A stretch of 64,000 nucleotides of DNA from NCBI RefSeq assembly GCF_018294505.1, contig NC_057810.1:703711622-703775621 (forward strand). Reading direction: 5' to 3'. Below the pieces are notes generated by a model, which searched no databases, was not told the DNA's origin, and saw nothing but the letters and a program-made list of their open reading frames with translations. The stretch comes from Triticum aestivum. Taxonomy: Eukaryota; Streptophyta; Magnoliopsida; Poales; Poaceae. The first letter of the stretch is position 1. Every line of letters starts with the position of its first letter. Made by a program: the position numbers and the translations under genes. Below, piece after piece: positions 43,696 through 57,479 of the stretch.

Positions 43696-45707
43696 ATGGG
43701 TGATTTCAAAGTAGAAATAGATGTTCAGTCTTACTTGACGATTGTAGACGAAAGAAGAGTGTACACAAGGGGCAGAACATGGAATTTTATGGCCGGTCGG
43801 GGCTTGTCCATGGCGCGGATAAAGGAGGTTGTGGAGGAGAGGTGCAAATGGTCTGCTGATCAGAGAATGACCATTTGGTATGGATCCAGAGGTAACGCCG
43901 TCCCATTGATCTCTAAATCAGAGATAGCTCAATTGTTTGATATATGTCCAGACACAAAAATAGTAAGGTTTGGTGTGACCATTGAGAGCAAACAACAACA
44001 AAATGAACCTACTCTTGTCATGACCGAGGAGATGGATGATCAGCCGGTTCACGCTCCATTCTTTGCTTGGCTGAAGCAAGCCTATGAAGGGGAGTACGAG
44101 GATGATGAGCTCGTGGGATGCAATGAGGAGAACACCTATTTGCATGAAGAGAATGCTGAGTCAAAGGAGAATCCCAAACCACAGAAAAATGCCGAGCCAA
44201 AGGCTGCAAGAGTTCCAATGGGAACACTGGATGTTGACAACTCTTATGATCCATAACATGTGCGAGGGGATGATGAGGCCTTATTTGCAAACAATATGGC
44301 TCCTACTTATATCCACGACAAAAACAATCCTCGAATCAAAGTAGGAGCCACATTTCCTAACTCTAAAGCATTTAGAGTTGCATTGAGACAACTAGCAATT
44401 AGAGAAGATTGGTCCTTTGGCACGCAGTATAGTGACACTCAGAGATTTAGGGCTAATTGCACTGATGAGGATTGTCCATGGAGAATACATGCCTCAAAGT
44501 TACCGAACACTAAAACTTTCATGGTATGATTAGTACCGTTGTTTGCTTCTTGCTTTGGCTGATGTTATTTATTGATTTGTTTCTCTTTACCATTGTTTAT
44601 TTGGCACTTTGTTTCTTAATGTTATTGCAGGTAAAGAAACTTCCTTTTGGCCATACTTGTGGGAGTACCAATTGCAGCAAAGGAATGGCAAATAGAGATT
44701 GGCTTGCTGATAAAGGGAATGCTGCGCTTGAGGAGAACCCCACGGTGAGTGCAAAACAACTTAGAGAAACTTTGCAGAAGGAGTATGATATTAAGCTTCA
44801 GTACACCGATGTTTGGAAAGGAGGAGCTCGTGCAAAGGATCAATTGGAAGGTACATATAAGGAGAATTTTCAGCAGTTGTGGAACTTTAGAGCCGAATTG
44901 TTGGCAGCCAATCCTGGAAGTATATTTGAGATAGACATAAAAACAACTACCAACAAGGGGCTGCATTATTTGGAAGCAAGAGCATCGCCAAATATAGCTG
45001 AGATTTCAGGAAATGGATGGAGGCACACCGTTAACTTGGAGAAAAATGAGTGCTCTTGTAGGAGATGGCAGATTTGTGGCAAGCCATGCACACATGCTCT
45101 TCGTTTCATATTCTCCAAAAAAGCCAAGCTAGAGGATTATATTGATGAGTGCTTCTCAGTGGCAAGGTTCAAAGCGGCATATGAGGGAATTCTCATGCCA
45201 ATTAGGGGCAGGTCCCAATGGCCCAAGGTAAATCCTGGATTTGATATGATCCCTCCAAAGCTTACCAAGAGTGTTGGACATCCAAGAACTAGGTGGATAA
45301 AGAATTACACCGAAGGTGGAACTGGCAAAAAACATAAATGCAAAAGGTGTGGAGCATTAGGTCATCTTCGAAAGACATGCAAGGAGCCAGAGATTGAAAG
45401 TGACGTGGACCGAGATGCTACTCCTCCTCCATGGTAATTATTTCATGAGTCTAAATTTCTTTGACTTGCTGCCAAATGTCTTGCATATTAATTGCTAACA
45501 ATGTTGTATTGAACTGTAGGAAAAAAATCAAAGGTTGAAGCAAGCATTGCAGCTACTTCTCCTAAGACACCAACCAAGCAAGATACTCAACTTGGTACTC
45601 CTACAAGTCCAATGACAAGGCAAAGGGCAGCAGCTATTGCAATTGCTTCAACACCTCCTAGTGCATCTACAAGGAGCAAAACTGCTACTCCTAGCCCTCT
45701 TCGGTGA
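43696..45707 (+). pseudogene. mudrA: mudrA-type MULE transposase lacking the DDE core
   Basis: ATG at 43696, after a splice-acceptor-like TTTCAG. An N-terminal PB1-like region (to about 43990) and an acidic linker come first. TAA at 44254-44256 interrupts. A MuDR DNA-binding domain follows (about 44330-44630). An intron at 44524-44630 (ATG|GTATGA...TTGCAG|GTAAAG) joins in phase. After IFEIDIKTTTNKG (near 44950) the frame passes directly to sequence just before the SWIM zinc finger (CSCRRWQICGKPCTHA, near 45050). The catalytic DDE domain is therefore missing without a frame change. A CCHC knuckle (CKRCGALGHLRKTC) and a second intron (45434-45519) follow. The last exon is shifted by an A-run length change and ends at 45707. 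Confidence 0.85.
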
Positions 45708-46560
45708 ATTTAGTTCATTTGGTTGTGAAAACCGTGAACTTTTGCTTATGGTATGAGTTTTTCTTTACTGGAATGCAAATTTTCTGTTTTCTCTAAATTG
45801 CCACTTGTCTTGTATGTTCATTAATTTTCTGTTTTCTCTAAATTGCCTTCATCCTGATCCTTAATCTCTTTTTTTCTAGAAACAATAATGCCATGTGAAG
45901 GAGGATATCCGCAAGCTTTTGGATGTTGATCGCCCAAATCAGGTTGCATACTTTGTTCTTTTATGTTATATGATTGTTGGTTCTTTGTTGGATGTTGAGC
46001 GCCCAGATCAGGTTGCTCACAACCTTTCTTTTTTGCTATCATGTGGCTAATACTAGAAAGAATACATCCAACACTAGGACATCTACATTCAGGTTATGTT
46101 ATAATACTAACTAATACCATTTCAACTTGCAGTTATATGGATTTTGGTTCGTTGACCAGGGAGAGCGGAGAGCTACATTTCTTTGATCAGTTGCAGTTCT
46201 AACTCTCTTTATTATAACTTGTAGGAGATTAATTAGATGCTATGTAATCGGAGCCAGTACTCCTATCCTATGGTATGATGACTGTTTGCAACCGTGCATG
46301 CATGCTTAGTAGCAGATGCTTAGTAGCAGAATGGTGTACGTGCATGCATTCTTAGTAGCAGAATGGTGTATGTGACTAGGAGGTGCTCTTTTGCTAATTG
46401 CTATACTGTGTTGTGAGAACCATTTTGTGTCCATATACATTCTGTGTTGAAGAGGTGCTCTTTTGCTAATTGCTATACTGTGTTGCGAGAACCATTTTGT
46501 GTCCATGTACATTCTGTATTGGAGAGGTAAGGGCATGCAAGTCTTTTTGGGATGATGTTA
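45708..46560. other. MULE 3' region with two short tandem duplications
   Basis: No gene recognised. GGATGTTGA-CGCCCA-ATCAGGTTGC occurs at 45921 and 45990. A 72-bp unit starting AGGTGCTCTTTTGCTAATTG occurs twice, at 46381 and 46453. TTAGTAGCAGAATGGTGTA is also repeated near 46310-46370. Confidence 0.75.
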
Positions 46561-46973
46561 GTCTCAGTTAAGCTAGTGCTCTATTTTGGCTAGAGAAAAC
46601 TGAAATGAGTGCTATTTTGGCAAGTTCGCTTTTACTAGTGGTATGTTGGCATGTTTGGTTTTGACTAGTGGTAGTTTGGCTATTGTCTCCATTAAAATGC
46701 ATCTATATACATCTCAATCAGAAGAAAAAAATGAATGGAGGGAGTATGTAGTTTTTCTGTCATTTTCTCTCTCGAATATTCATGTTCAGTATGCCACATA
46801 TTCTCTCGTATATTTCTGACGTGGCCAACTCAGAAAAACGAAACCAGATTTGTGCCCAATTCTATTGGAAGAGAAGTGATAGCGTGGGCCCACAGCCTTG
46901 TCGGCAAAGACGTACGTAAAACAAAACGAAAAAAAGAAGCGAGAAAAAAAATAATACTCCTGTTTCAGAACCA

Positions 46974-49789
46974 ATGGCCACCGCCGTGCTCCGCTGCCCG
47001 CTGCTCGCCTCGCCTCTCCCGGCCGCCGGCGGCGCCGCCGCAGCCTCGTGCTCCGGATCCTCTCGCCCCTCGCGCGTCCACATACGGCGGCGAAGGTGCC
47101 CGGGTCCCCCGCTCGCCGTCTCCTCCGACTCCTCCAAGCCCCTCGCCTCCTCCTCGACCGGCGGCGGCGGCGACCCCGACGAGGAGCCCGTCCTGCCCCT
47201 CCTCCAGGAACTCGCGGTAAGCCACTCGCCGTACCGCCTGCATTGATTCCAAGATTTGGTGGATTGGTTTTGATTGCGTTGTTCTGTTGGTAGGATTGCT
47301 TGGTGCTCCCGCCCAAATTCCTGTCCCTGCTGCCCCGCGACCTCCGCCTCGATGTAAGCAGTCACTACCCCCTTCTCAGCTCCGATCCAAGCTCATCTGC
47401 ACAGTTGCTACGGCTATTTGGTTATGTGCTAAGATAATAATCAGTTAATACCTGTACACTCACTGAGGATAATCCCAGTAAAAGCGTCAGAATGTGGCTG
47501 GCAAAGTGTTGCCTATCTTATGCTGAAGTTGAGGCTCGTCATTTGTTCTTTGACTACTTTTACTTAGTGGCTAAACAAATGTGGAACTTGGTTAGGCACT
47601 ACATGCCAAGCCAAGTTATTGAACAAGACATACTGAAATTGCATCACTACGGGCAGTTTGAACTGTAAATACAACTTTAATCCATCTAACAATTTCTGCT
47701 TGATTTTTCTTGAAGCTCAATGACGCGGCATTCGATCTCTCCAACGGGCCTGTTCTCAACGAGGTACGTACCGCAGAATTCAGTGATTCGATCTGATAAA
47801 CATTGGAGTTCTATTTTGGTGCAACCGTGTCCAACTATTGTTGTTTGTTTGCTGGGAGACAGTGTGGCCAAGAGGTCGGTGACCTGCTGCTGGACCTGGG
47901 AAAAGCATGGGAGATGGCTAACACAGAAGCATCAAACAACCTTGCCAAGCAGCTGCCGTCGATGGCGCCCTACTTGACCGCCAGCGCGAAATCAGGCACG
48001 GATCTCATCTGTATATTGTTAGGATTTGTGTTATACATGACATGGTTTCTTGACTGAAGGCTGCATTCCTTGCTGTTTTCCTTACATAGCGTAGCATTTG
48101 GCAAGCGGCTGGCATCAGCCGGAAAGAAGTTTCAGACTATGGGGCAGTATGGCAATGGAGAGTTCAAGAAGGTTAGTAACTCACTCATGGTCTATCCATT
48201 CCGTTCTTCTGAAATTGCTTCAGGTATATTTGTTAAGTGCTGGATTACGATTTGATTATGTCGCAAACATGTGTCCATGTCGTTACCATACAATTGGGGC
48301 CAGCAAGCGGGTTAGTGCCATGTCCAACTCCAACATTTCTGTAATATTGGTTGCAGCAGGATACAAACATCTGAAAGTGGGTGGGTGTACTAGTGACAGG
48401 AATCCGACCTGATGAGACAGAAGAAGTCTCAGATTCATTGCTTAAGCATGGCTTCATGCTGTCTCATTGCTAAATTACCTTGCATCCTGTTTTCTCAACA
48501 ACAAAGAAACTTGTATCCTGTTTTTTTATTGTTTTAAAGGTTTATTTGAGCCACCCATGTATCTGCAAATGTAACATTTTTTTATTGCATTTCTATAGAT
48601 TTCTGAAACAATGATCAAGATCGGTAAGGCTCTGTCGAAACGCCCAGTGATTCAAGCTGAAGTACAGGCCATGAAAGAAAAAAGAAAGCTGAAGGTAAGT
48701 TTGCCTCTCTGCACTTTGATCACCTTCAGGTGGACCTGTACATGGTTTTATCTAATACCCTTATCTTGTCAGTTTGCAGGAGCTGAATTCGAATTGACAG
48801 CGCAAAATGCGTACATCGGTGCTGCAGTTGGACTAGTTTTCGGGTAAGTTCCAGACCCATACACCTGTACGGCTGTACTGTACATCATCTCTTTCAGTTA
48901 AGCAAACTTGTAAAGATAATTGGTTTTATTTTCTTGGTCAGCTGTTGTGCATGAATTATAGTGCTAAATTTCCATAAGCAACATGCCACATATGACACTT
49001 TTGACTAACATCAATAAATAAGTAGATAGACTATAGTTACCAGTTTTCTTGTTTCAAAAAAAAACACTATAGTTACCAGTTTCTCAAAATACTTTACTGG
49101 ATACTTCTCATGTTTGGGCTGCATGCATCTCATACTACTACATTTTATATTTGATTCGATTCTATGTAAATGATTCCTTAACTTAATCAATAGTACTCCC
49201 TCCGTTCCAAAATAGATGATCTAACTTTGTACTAAAATTAGTAGAAAGTTGAGTCATTTATTTTGGAACGGAGGGAGTATTATGTTAACAACAGACAAGC
49301 TGTTGGTCAATAGAATCATTCTGTTGGTCAATAGTATTATATGATTCTAATGGTGTCCGGTTAATCAAGGATACATACATGCACATCATGCTTCACATAT
49401 CAAACCGATCGACACCCAAGCGTGTTCATCACATAATCCGGCCGTGCACGCTCTTTCGCAGTGGCACGAATACTCAACCGAATGCTTGTTTGACATCCCG
49501 CGTCTACCATCCGATGCAGGTTCTTCTCCTGGCAGCTGGCCCAAGGCGTGCAAAGCAGTCCAGACGACAGCCAGGTAACCGAAGGCGACATACATAGGTT
49601 CCATCTCAACTATGTATGCTTCACCGTCCATCCTGCCACCTTCTCTGAAAGTTCTTTTTCTTTCCGATGCAGCCGCTCAAGGTCCCGCTGCTGCTCCTCG
49701 GCTACACTTCGACGGCCCTGTCCGCGGCCGCGGCGGTGGGGCTCGTGGTGCTGGCCCTGCAGATGAACCCCGAGGACAAGTCGGACTAA
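46974..49789 (+). CDS. Predicted plastid-targeted membrane protein, 299 residues, nine exons
   Basis: Exons: 46974-47216, 47294-47353, 47716-47763, 47863-47995, 48095-48171, 48599-48694, 48773-48843, 49520-49574, 49673-49789. Phases agree and give 299 residues with TAA at 49787-49789. All introns are GT-AG except intron 4, where CAG|GCACGG is a GC donor. The N-terminal 60 residues are rich in Ala, Ser, Pro and Arg with few acids, like a chloroplast transit peptide. The middle is helical (DLLLDLGKAWEMANTEAS, then a Lys-rich repeat). Two hydrophobic segments lie at about 231-250 and 266-290, with a short charged tail. I do not recognise the family. Intron 7 holds a Stowaway MITE. Intact as read, so probably a working host gene. 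Confidence 0.82.
49196..49277. mobile_element. Stowaway MITE (82 bp) in intron 7 of the plastid protein gene
   Basis: CTCCCTCCGTTCCAAAATA on the left and its inverse TATTTTGGAACGGAGGGAG on the right, flanked by TA duplications. Tc1/Mariner-type nonautonomous element. Confidence 0.95.
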
Positions 49790-50274
49790 TTGAACCGCCC
49801 TCCCTTCGGTTTCTGAAACCGCGGACCTCGTGTGGCGCGTAACACCCCCTGGGAAGACTGTGATGGTGACCTGTGGAGCGTTTTGTATGTACAGATAATG
49901 AAGTGTTGTGTTGTTCGTCTGAAAACCAGTCTGTGTTCTTCAATCAAATGAAAAAGCTGAAACACCTTGGCCCTGTCTACTTGAAAGCACGACAAATTCC
50001 CATGTTCATGGCAGATTGGCAGTCTGCAGTTGAGAAACATCAGCCGGATATTGTGTTTTTCTGAATGCTTTGAAGGTTGCTCACCACACGGATAATGTGG
50101 GGATTTATTAGATTTACTTTGAGAGAAAAAATGGGCATTGATTTTCTCTGCTTTTTTTTTTGTAAATTGCAAGGGCTATCGAAAGCATGACACATTCGTG
50201 TGGCCGAACCCTAACTTTTTTTTCCATGCAAGAAATTATCAGCCGAATATTGGGGATTTCGTTGCTGTGTACTA

Positions 50275-50377
50275 CTCCCTCCGTCCCAAATTACTCGTCG
50301 CTGAAATGGATGTATCTAGAACTAAAATACATCTAGATACATCCATATGTGCGACAAGTAATTCGGAATGGAGGGAG
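50275..50377. mobile_element. Stowaway MITE (103 bp) between two genes
   Basis: CTCCCTCCGTCCCAAATTACTCGTCG on the left pairs with the inverse at the right end (GGAGGGAG). TA duplications at 50273-50274 and 50378-50379. Lies between the plastid protein gene and the GSNOR gene; might affect either one. Confidence 0.93.
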
Positions 50378-50817
50378 TACCTCCGTCGCCTTATAATTTG
50401 GGACAGAGGAAGCAGATTATATACTTCAATGCCCTCACAGAGCGAAATGTAACTTCAGTTTTTTTTTCCACTGTAATAATATATACTCATTCCAAACCTC
50501 TACATAGCCGCCCTTGTAATCCTGGCTCAATTTTGTTTGGTACGAAACTCAACCATCATTCTCGGAGGATTCTCCGTTAGGATATCTCAGACGGAGATCC
50601 TGCCAGCCTGGCCTCGCAATGATCTCGGGTATCCCAAACCCAGAGCCCACCCGCCCGGCCCGGCCCGGCCCATTTCACCAAGCTGAAACCCCCCACCACC
50701 GCTTGCCCTCCTGCTGCTCTTCTCCAGTCCGCCTCCCTATCCCCACCTCCTCCACAACCCCCACCCCACCCCACCCCTCCTCCGCTGTCCATCCCAGCAC
50801 AGCGGAAGCGATCGGCA

Positions 50818-54175
<3,358 letters not shown>

Positions 54176-54570
54176 GGATCCTGCTATGTGAAGCCGAGCA
54201 GTTTGCGTCGTGTGAAATTGTAATGCAGATCTATCCTCCGCCCTGGGACTATAGAACTCGTTTGGCCCCGTTTGGCCTAGAAACTCTTGAACACGAACCG
54301 CTGCTATAATAATATGTTGTGTTGGATGATTGCCTGGTTGGGGTCCGTTACTGCTAGTATGTTTTACTTGTTGAGTCCCATCTCTATTGTCTCTGCAAAT
54401 ATGTCCTGCAACTGCAACTGCAACTTTGCCTAGTCAAATATCAGCTTGAAATCACCACAGCAATAATGTCGGAGAACTAACGGTAGAAGTTCTATGGAAA
54501 TTCTACAAAAACAAATCTATGTTTCTGTTGAGGTCATAATCCAAATATGGACTTGAAAATTTGTGATAGC

Positions 54571-55095
54571 CAACTAAATAATTTGAGCCAAAACAGATTT
54601 CACATTTTGGGAAAAGTTGCAGTTCAATTCTGTAAAGAAAACAAGACCGTTTAGATCACAAAAGTACACCTGTGTTCTTGTATTAGTTTACAGCGGTAGT
54701 ACATCTTAGTAACCAGTATACATCCAGCAATGAACAAATCGTACACTGGCTTGTTTGATAAAAGAAGCATATAGTATTCTGACGCTGGCAAGTTCATCGC
54801 ATTGCGTGAAGAACGATGATGCAAAGATTTTGTAGTATCAAAACTTAATAGTCTGAGAATCTGAGCCAAAGCAGACTTCGCATTTGGGGAAAGATTCGGC
54901 AGTAAACGATACATAAGTTTACAGTATGATGCAGGGAAAATAAATATACATTACATCCCAGTATACAGCTACGGCACCACAGCGGCGAACAAAATCGTAC
55001 ATTGGCTGGTTTGATGATAAATGAGCTCAGAGTATTTTGTTGCATTGCGTGAAGAATGACGATGCCAAGATTGAGGTCTGGTGTCAAAAATTCTG
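54571..55095. repeat. Diverged tandem duplication between GSNOR and DPH1
   Basis: Words recur in order at an offset of about 245-280 bp: GAGCCAAA-CAGA-TTC-CATTT-GGGAAA (54585 and 54863), TCGTACA-TGGCT (54740 and 54996), GCATTGCGTGAAGAA (54799 and 55042). No coding frame is shared. Origin unknown. Confidence 0.7.
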
Positions 55096-55921
55096 GAGCC
55101 ATGAAGGTTGTTGATATCTCGGCCGGCTTCCATGACCTCAGCGATGTTTCATTTCATTGCTTGCTTGTCCTCAACTTGGACACTACTGCCTGCTAATTAG
55201 AATTGATGATGAATACAAATAACCACAAGACCAATATAACACATGGTAGAAATTTTGTGTCAACACGAATGATCATGCAGGATTTGGTTAATGAATAAAC
55301 CAGTGAGAAAAATTGCGCCAGACCAATTGATGCAAGTGTGTACAAATACTTGCAAATATTACTCTACGTCCCTAAGAAAGTACACACAATACTTAGGACA
55401 GAATCTTAATTCTCAAAAAATGGATTCATAAACAAACCACACAGTTACGCACATGAGCCCTTGTTCGGTTTGGTGAGGATCGAGGGGTGTTAAATCCATT
55501 ATAAGTCAAAATCCTCCTCATTCCCCTCCAATCCTCTTCAGAAACTAACCAACATTCCTATTTCTCTCTATACCGACTATGCTAAACAATAACATCAAGA
55601 GAAAACTTTACAGACTTACAGTATGCTGTTAGTGTATGAGGACAATTCAGAGAAGCCTAGGTTTTCTTGAAATATTTCTTTCTCATTTCACTTACGCCTT
55701 TATGCAAAAGAACACTACAATTCACTTAAATTACCATGCAAAAATCCGCTCTATGGCAAGATGTATATCTATTCATAGCTTGTCAATTTAAAGTGGTTAC
55801 TTAAACCTATGGAAATGTCACTGAAACTGACAAAAGCTAAATGCAAGACGTGTGTTAATAATACAAGGAATCGGTGTCATAATGTGCAAGGAAAGAACAG
55901 AACCGAATTGTATGTAAGCTA
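55096..55921. other. DPH1 3' flank, noncoding
   Basis: AT-rich. A segment near 55449-55560 (GAGCCCTTGTTCGGTTTG, followed by CCTCCTCATTCCCCTCCAATCC) resembles the end of a grass MITE, but no paired end was found. Otherwise nothing seen. Confidence 0.4.
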
Positions 55922-57334
55922 CTATGATTTTTTCTTGTAATTACCGATTCGAACTCGTGGCTTTCTCTCGCCAGTGGAGGGCTTCTTCTTCATGTAGCAG
56001 CCATTCCAATCACCCCCGTCCTGTGAATAGTAATCCATCGGGTATTCCCCTCCAAAATCATCTCCACCGCAATCACCATTACTACAATCACCATTTCCAC
56101 AAGTTCCTGAACCTGAACAACACCCACTGCCACCTCCACCGCCGCCATTTTGCCTACTCCCTTTCTCCCACCACCCAGGAACATACCCCAGTGCAACATC
56201 AAACTCAAATGTTGTCAGCACCGGCCTCTTGAACCCCTCCCCCCAATCGATCGACAGCCGAGGACATGCAATCTGCACCCATGCATCCACGGAATCCCCG
56301 AATAGCTCCATCCTCGTCGGGGAGAGCTCCGACATGAGCACCACCGTGTGGTCCAAACCTTTCTCCTCCAGATGCTCCACCACCCGGTCAAGGACCTTTA
56401 AACTCCCCTGCCGTCCCAGCGTGCCGAGCACAACCCCCCAGCTCTTGGCCTTCCTCGCCGCCAGCACCGCCTCCTTCCTCGCCTGCTTCATCCCAACATG
56501 GTCATACTCCTCCAGCACAAGCACACCAAGAAAGGGATCGAACCGGTACGCCTTCACCGCAGGGTTGGCAATCATGAAGGCCTCGAGGTGGAACCTGCCG
56601 TCGGCGACGAACACCACCACGCCCACCCCCTCCGCCTTCTTCAGCGTGGGCGCGGTGCACCCGAGGATCTCGCCGGCGGAGAGCGGCTTGGCCTGCGGAA
56701 CGACGATGTCGCGGTAGCCGTCCCGCGTGAGCATCTCGCGCGCGGCGTGCACGGCGGCGATGAACTGCACGGTGCCGGCGAGGGCGAGGCGGGGCGCGGC
56801 GTCCGGGTCCGGGAAGGCGCCCCGGACGGCGACGGCGAGGCGGAGCGCGTCGACGCGGATCTCGACGAAGACGTAGAGCACGGGGAGGAGCGAGGAGGTG
56901 ACGGGGACGAGGCAGGAGTGGCCGTAGTGGACGAGGAGGTCGGCGGCGAGGGCCTTGGCGGGGCGGTCGCCGAGGCAGCAGGCGCCGTAGGTGGGGTCGG
57001 CGAGGATGAGGACGTCGTTGGAGGGGTCCTCGGCGAGGAAGGGGCCGAGGAGGTGGGAGAGGGGCAGCGAGAAGAGGAGCAGGCCCTCGGGCAGCTGCAG
57101 CGCGGCGCGGCGCGCGCCCGAGGAGCGGATGCGGTGCGCCGTCTTGTGGAGCTCGAAGTTGTAGGCGGCCGGGAGGAGCGAGGTGGCGGCGGCGGCGAGG
57201 GTGGGGTCGTTGAGGATGGAGGCCGGGATCGGGGTGTGGATGAACCGCTTGGGGGCCGGCTTCTTCTTGGCGCTGCTCTGGGGCGCGTCTGCCGCGGTGA
57301 CGGCGAGCGAGGTGGAGGGGTCGCCGGCGTCCAT
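55922..57334 (-). CDS. DPH1: DPH1, diphthamide biosynthesis 3-amino-3-carboxypropyl transferase subunit, 470 residues, intronless
   Basis: With DPH2 it forms the iron-sulfur enzyme that transfers the aminocarboxypropyl group of S-adenosylmethionine to a histidine of translation factor eEF2, the first step of diphthamide synthesis in the cytosol. The DPH1/DPH2 fold spans about residues 50-395. The three conserved cluster cysteines are visible in ADPTYGACCLGD (119/120), GEILGCTAP (226) and QIACPRLSIDWG (357). ATG at 57334 follows a CCG run. The C-terminal tail (396-450) is Gly-rich with six further cysteines and ends in a basic segment. No intron and no defect is seen. A long frame on the opposite strand is a shadow of the high GC content. 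Confidence 0.95.
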   Translation of the reverse strand: MDAGDPSTSLAVTAADAPQSSAKKKPAPKRFIHTPIPASILNDPTLAAAATSLLPAAYNFELHKTAHRIRSSGARRAALQLPEGLLLFSLPLSHLLGPFLAEDPSNDVLILADPTYGACCLGDRPAKALAADLLVHYGHSCLVPVTSSLLPVLYVFVEIRVDALRLAVAVRGAFPDPDAAPRLALAGTVQFIAAVHAAREMLTRDGYRDIVVPQAKPLSAGEILGCTAPTLKKAEGVGVVVFVADGRFHLEAFMIANPAVKAYRFDPFLGVLVLEEYDHVGMKQARKEAVLAARKAKSWGVVLGTLGRQGSLKVLDRVVEHLEEKGLDHTVVLMSELSPTRMELFGDSVDAWVQIACPRLSIDWGEGFKRPVLTTFEFDVALGYVPGWWEKGSRQNGGGGGGSGCCSGSGTCGNGDCSNGDCGGDDFGGEYPMDYYSQDGGDWNGCYMKKKPSTGERKPRVRIGNYKKKS

Positions 57335-57362
57335 GGCGGCGGCGGCGGCGGCGGCGGCGGCG
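57335..57362. repeat. CCG/GGC trinucleotide run in the DPH1 5' leader
   Basis: About nine GGC units on the plus strand lie directly before the DPH1 ATG (minus strand). Likely length-polymorphic. Confidence 0.9.
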
Positions 57363-57479
57363 GGTGGGGAGAGACGGGAAGAGGGGTTTGCTTAGCAGTA
57401 CGAGACGACACGGAGCCTCCCCAAGAGGAGCAGCAGCAAGAGAAGGCCCATCCACTCTGTGAAAAATGCAAAGCCCTGC

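Larger units (their letters stand above)
29138..46689 (+). mobile_element. Mutator-like element (MULE), about 3.9 kb, split by a Gypsy element
   Basis: Terminal inverted repeats of about 128 bp (29138-29264 and 46561-46689) share GAGA-AAT-GCCA, TACCACTA and CAAAATAGCACTC words. The 9-bp target duplication CATTAAAAT (29129-29137 and 46690-46698) is perfect, which is diagnostic for MULEs. It carries a mudrA-type transposase gene (43696-45707). Removing the Gypsy insertion (29460-43103 plus 5 bp) leaves about 3.9 kb. Confidence 0.95.

Noticed and set aside
46735..46747. GGAGGGAGTA as a MITE end upstream of the plastid gene
   Set aside because: Only about 10 bp match, with no paired left end.
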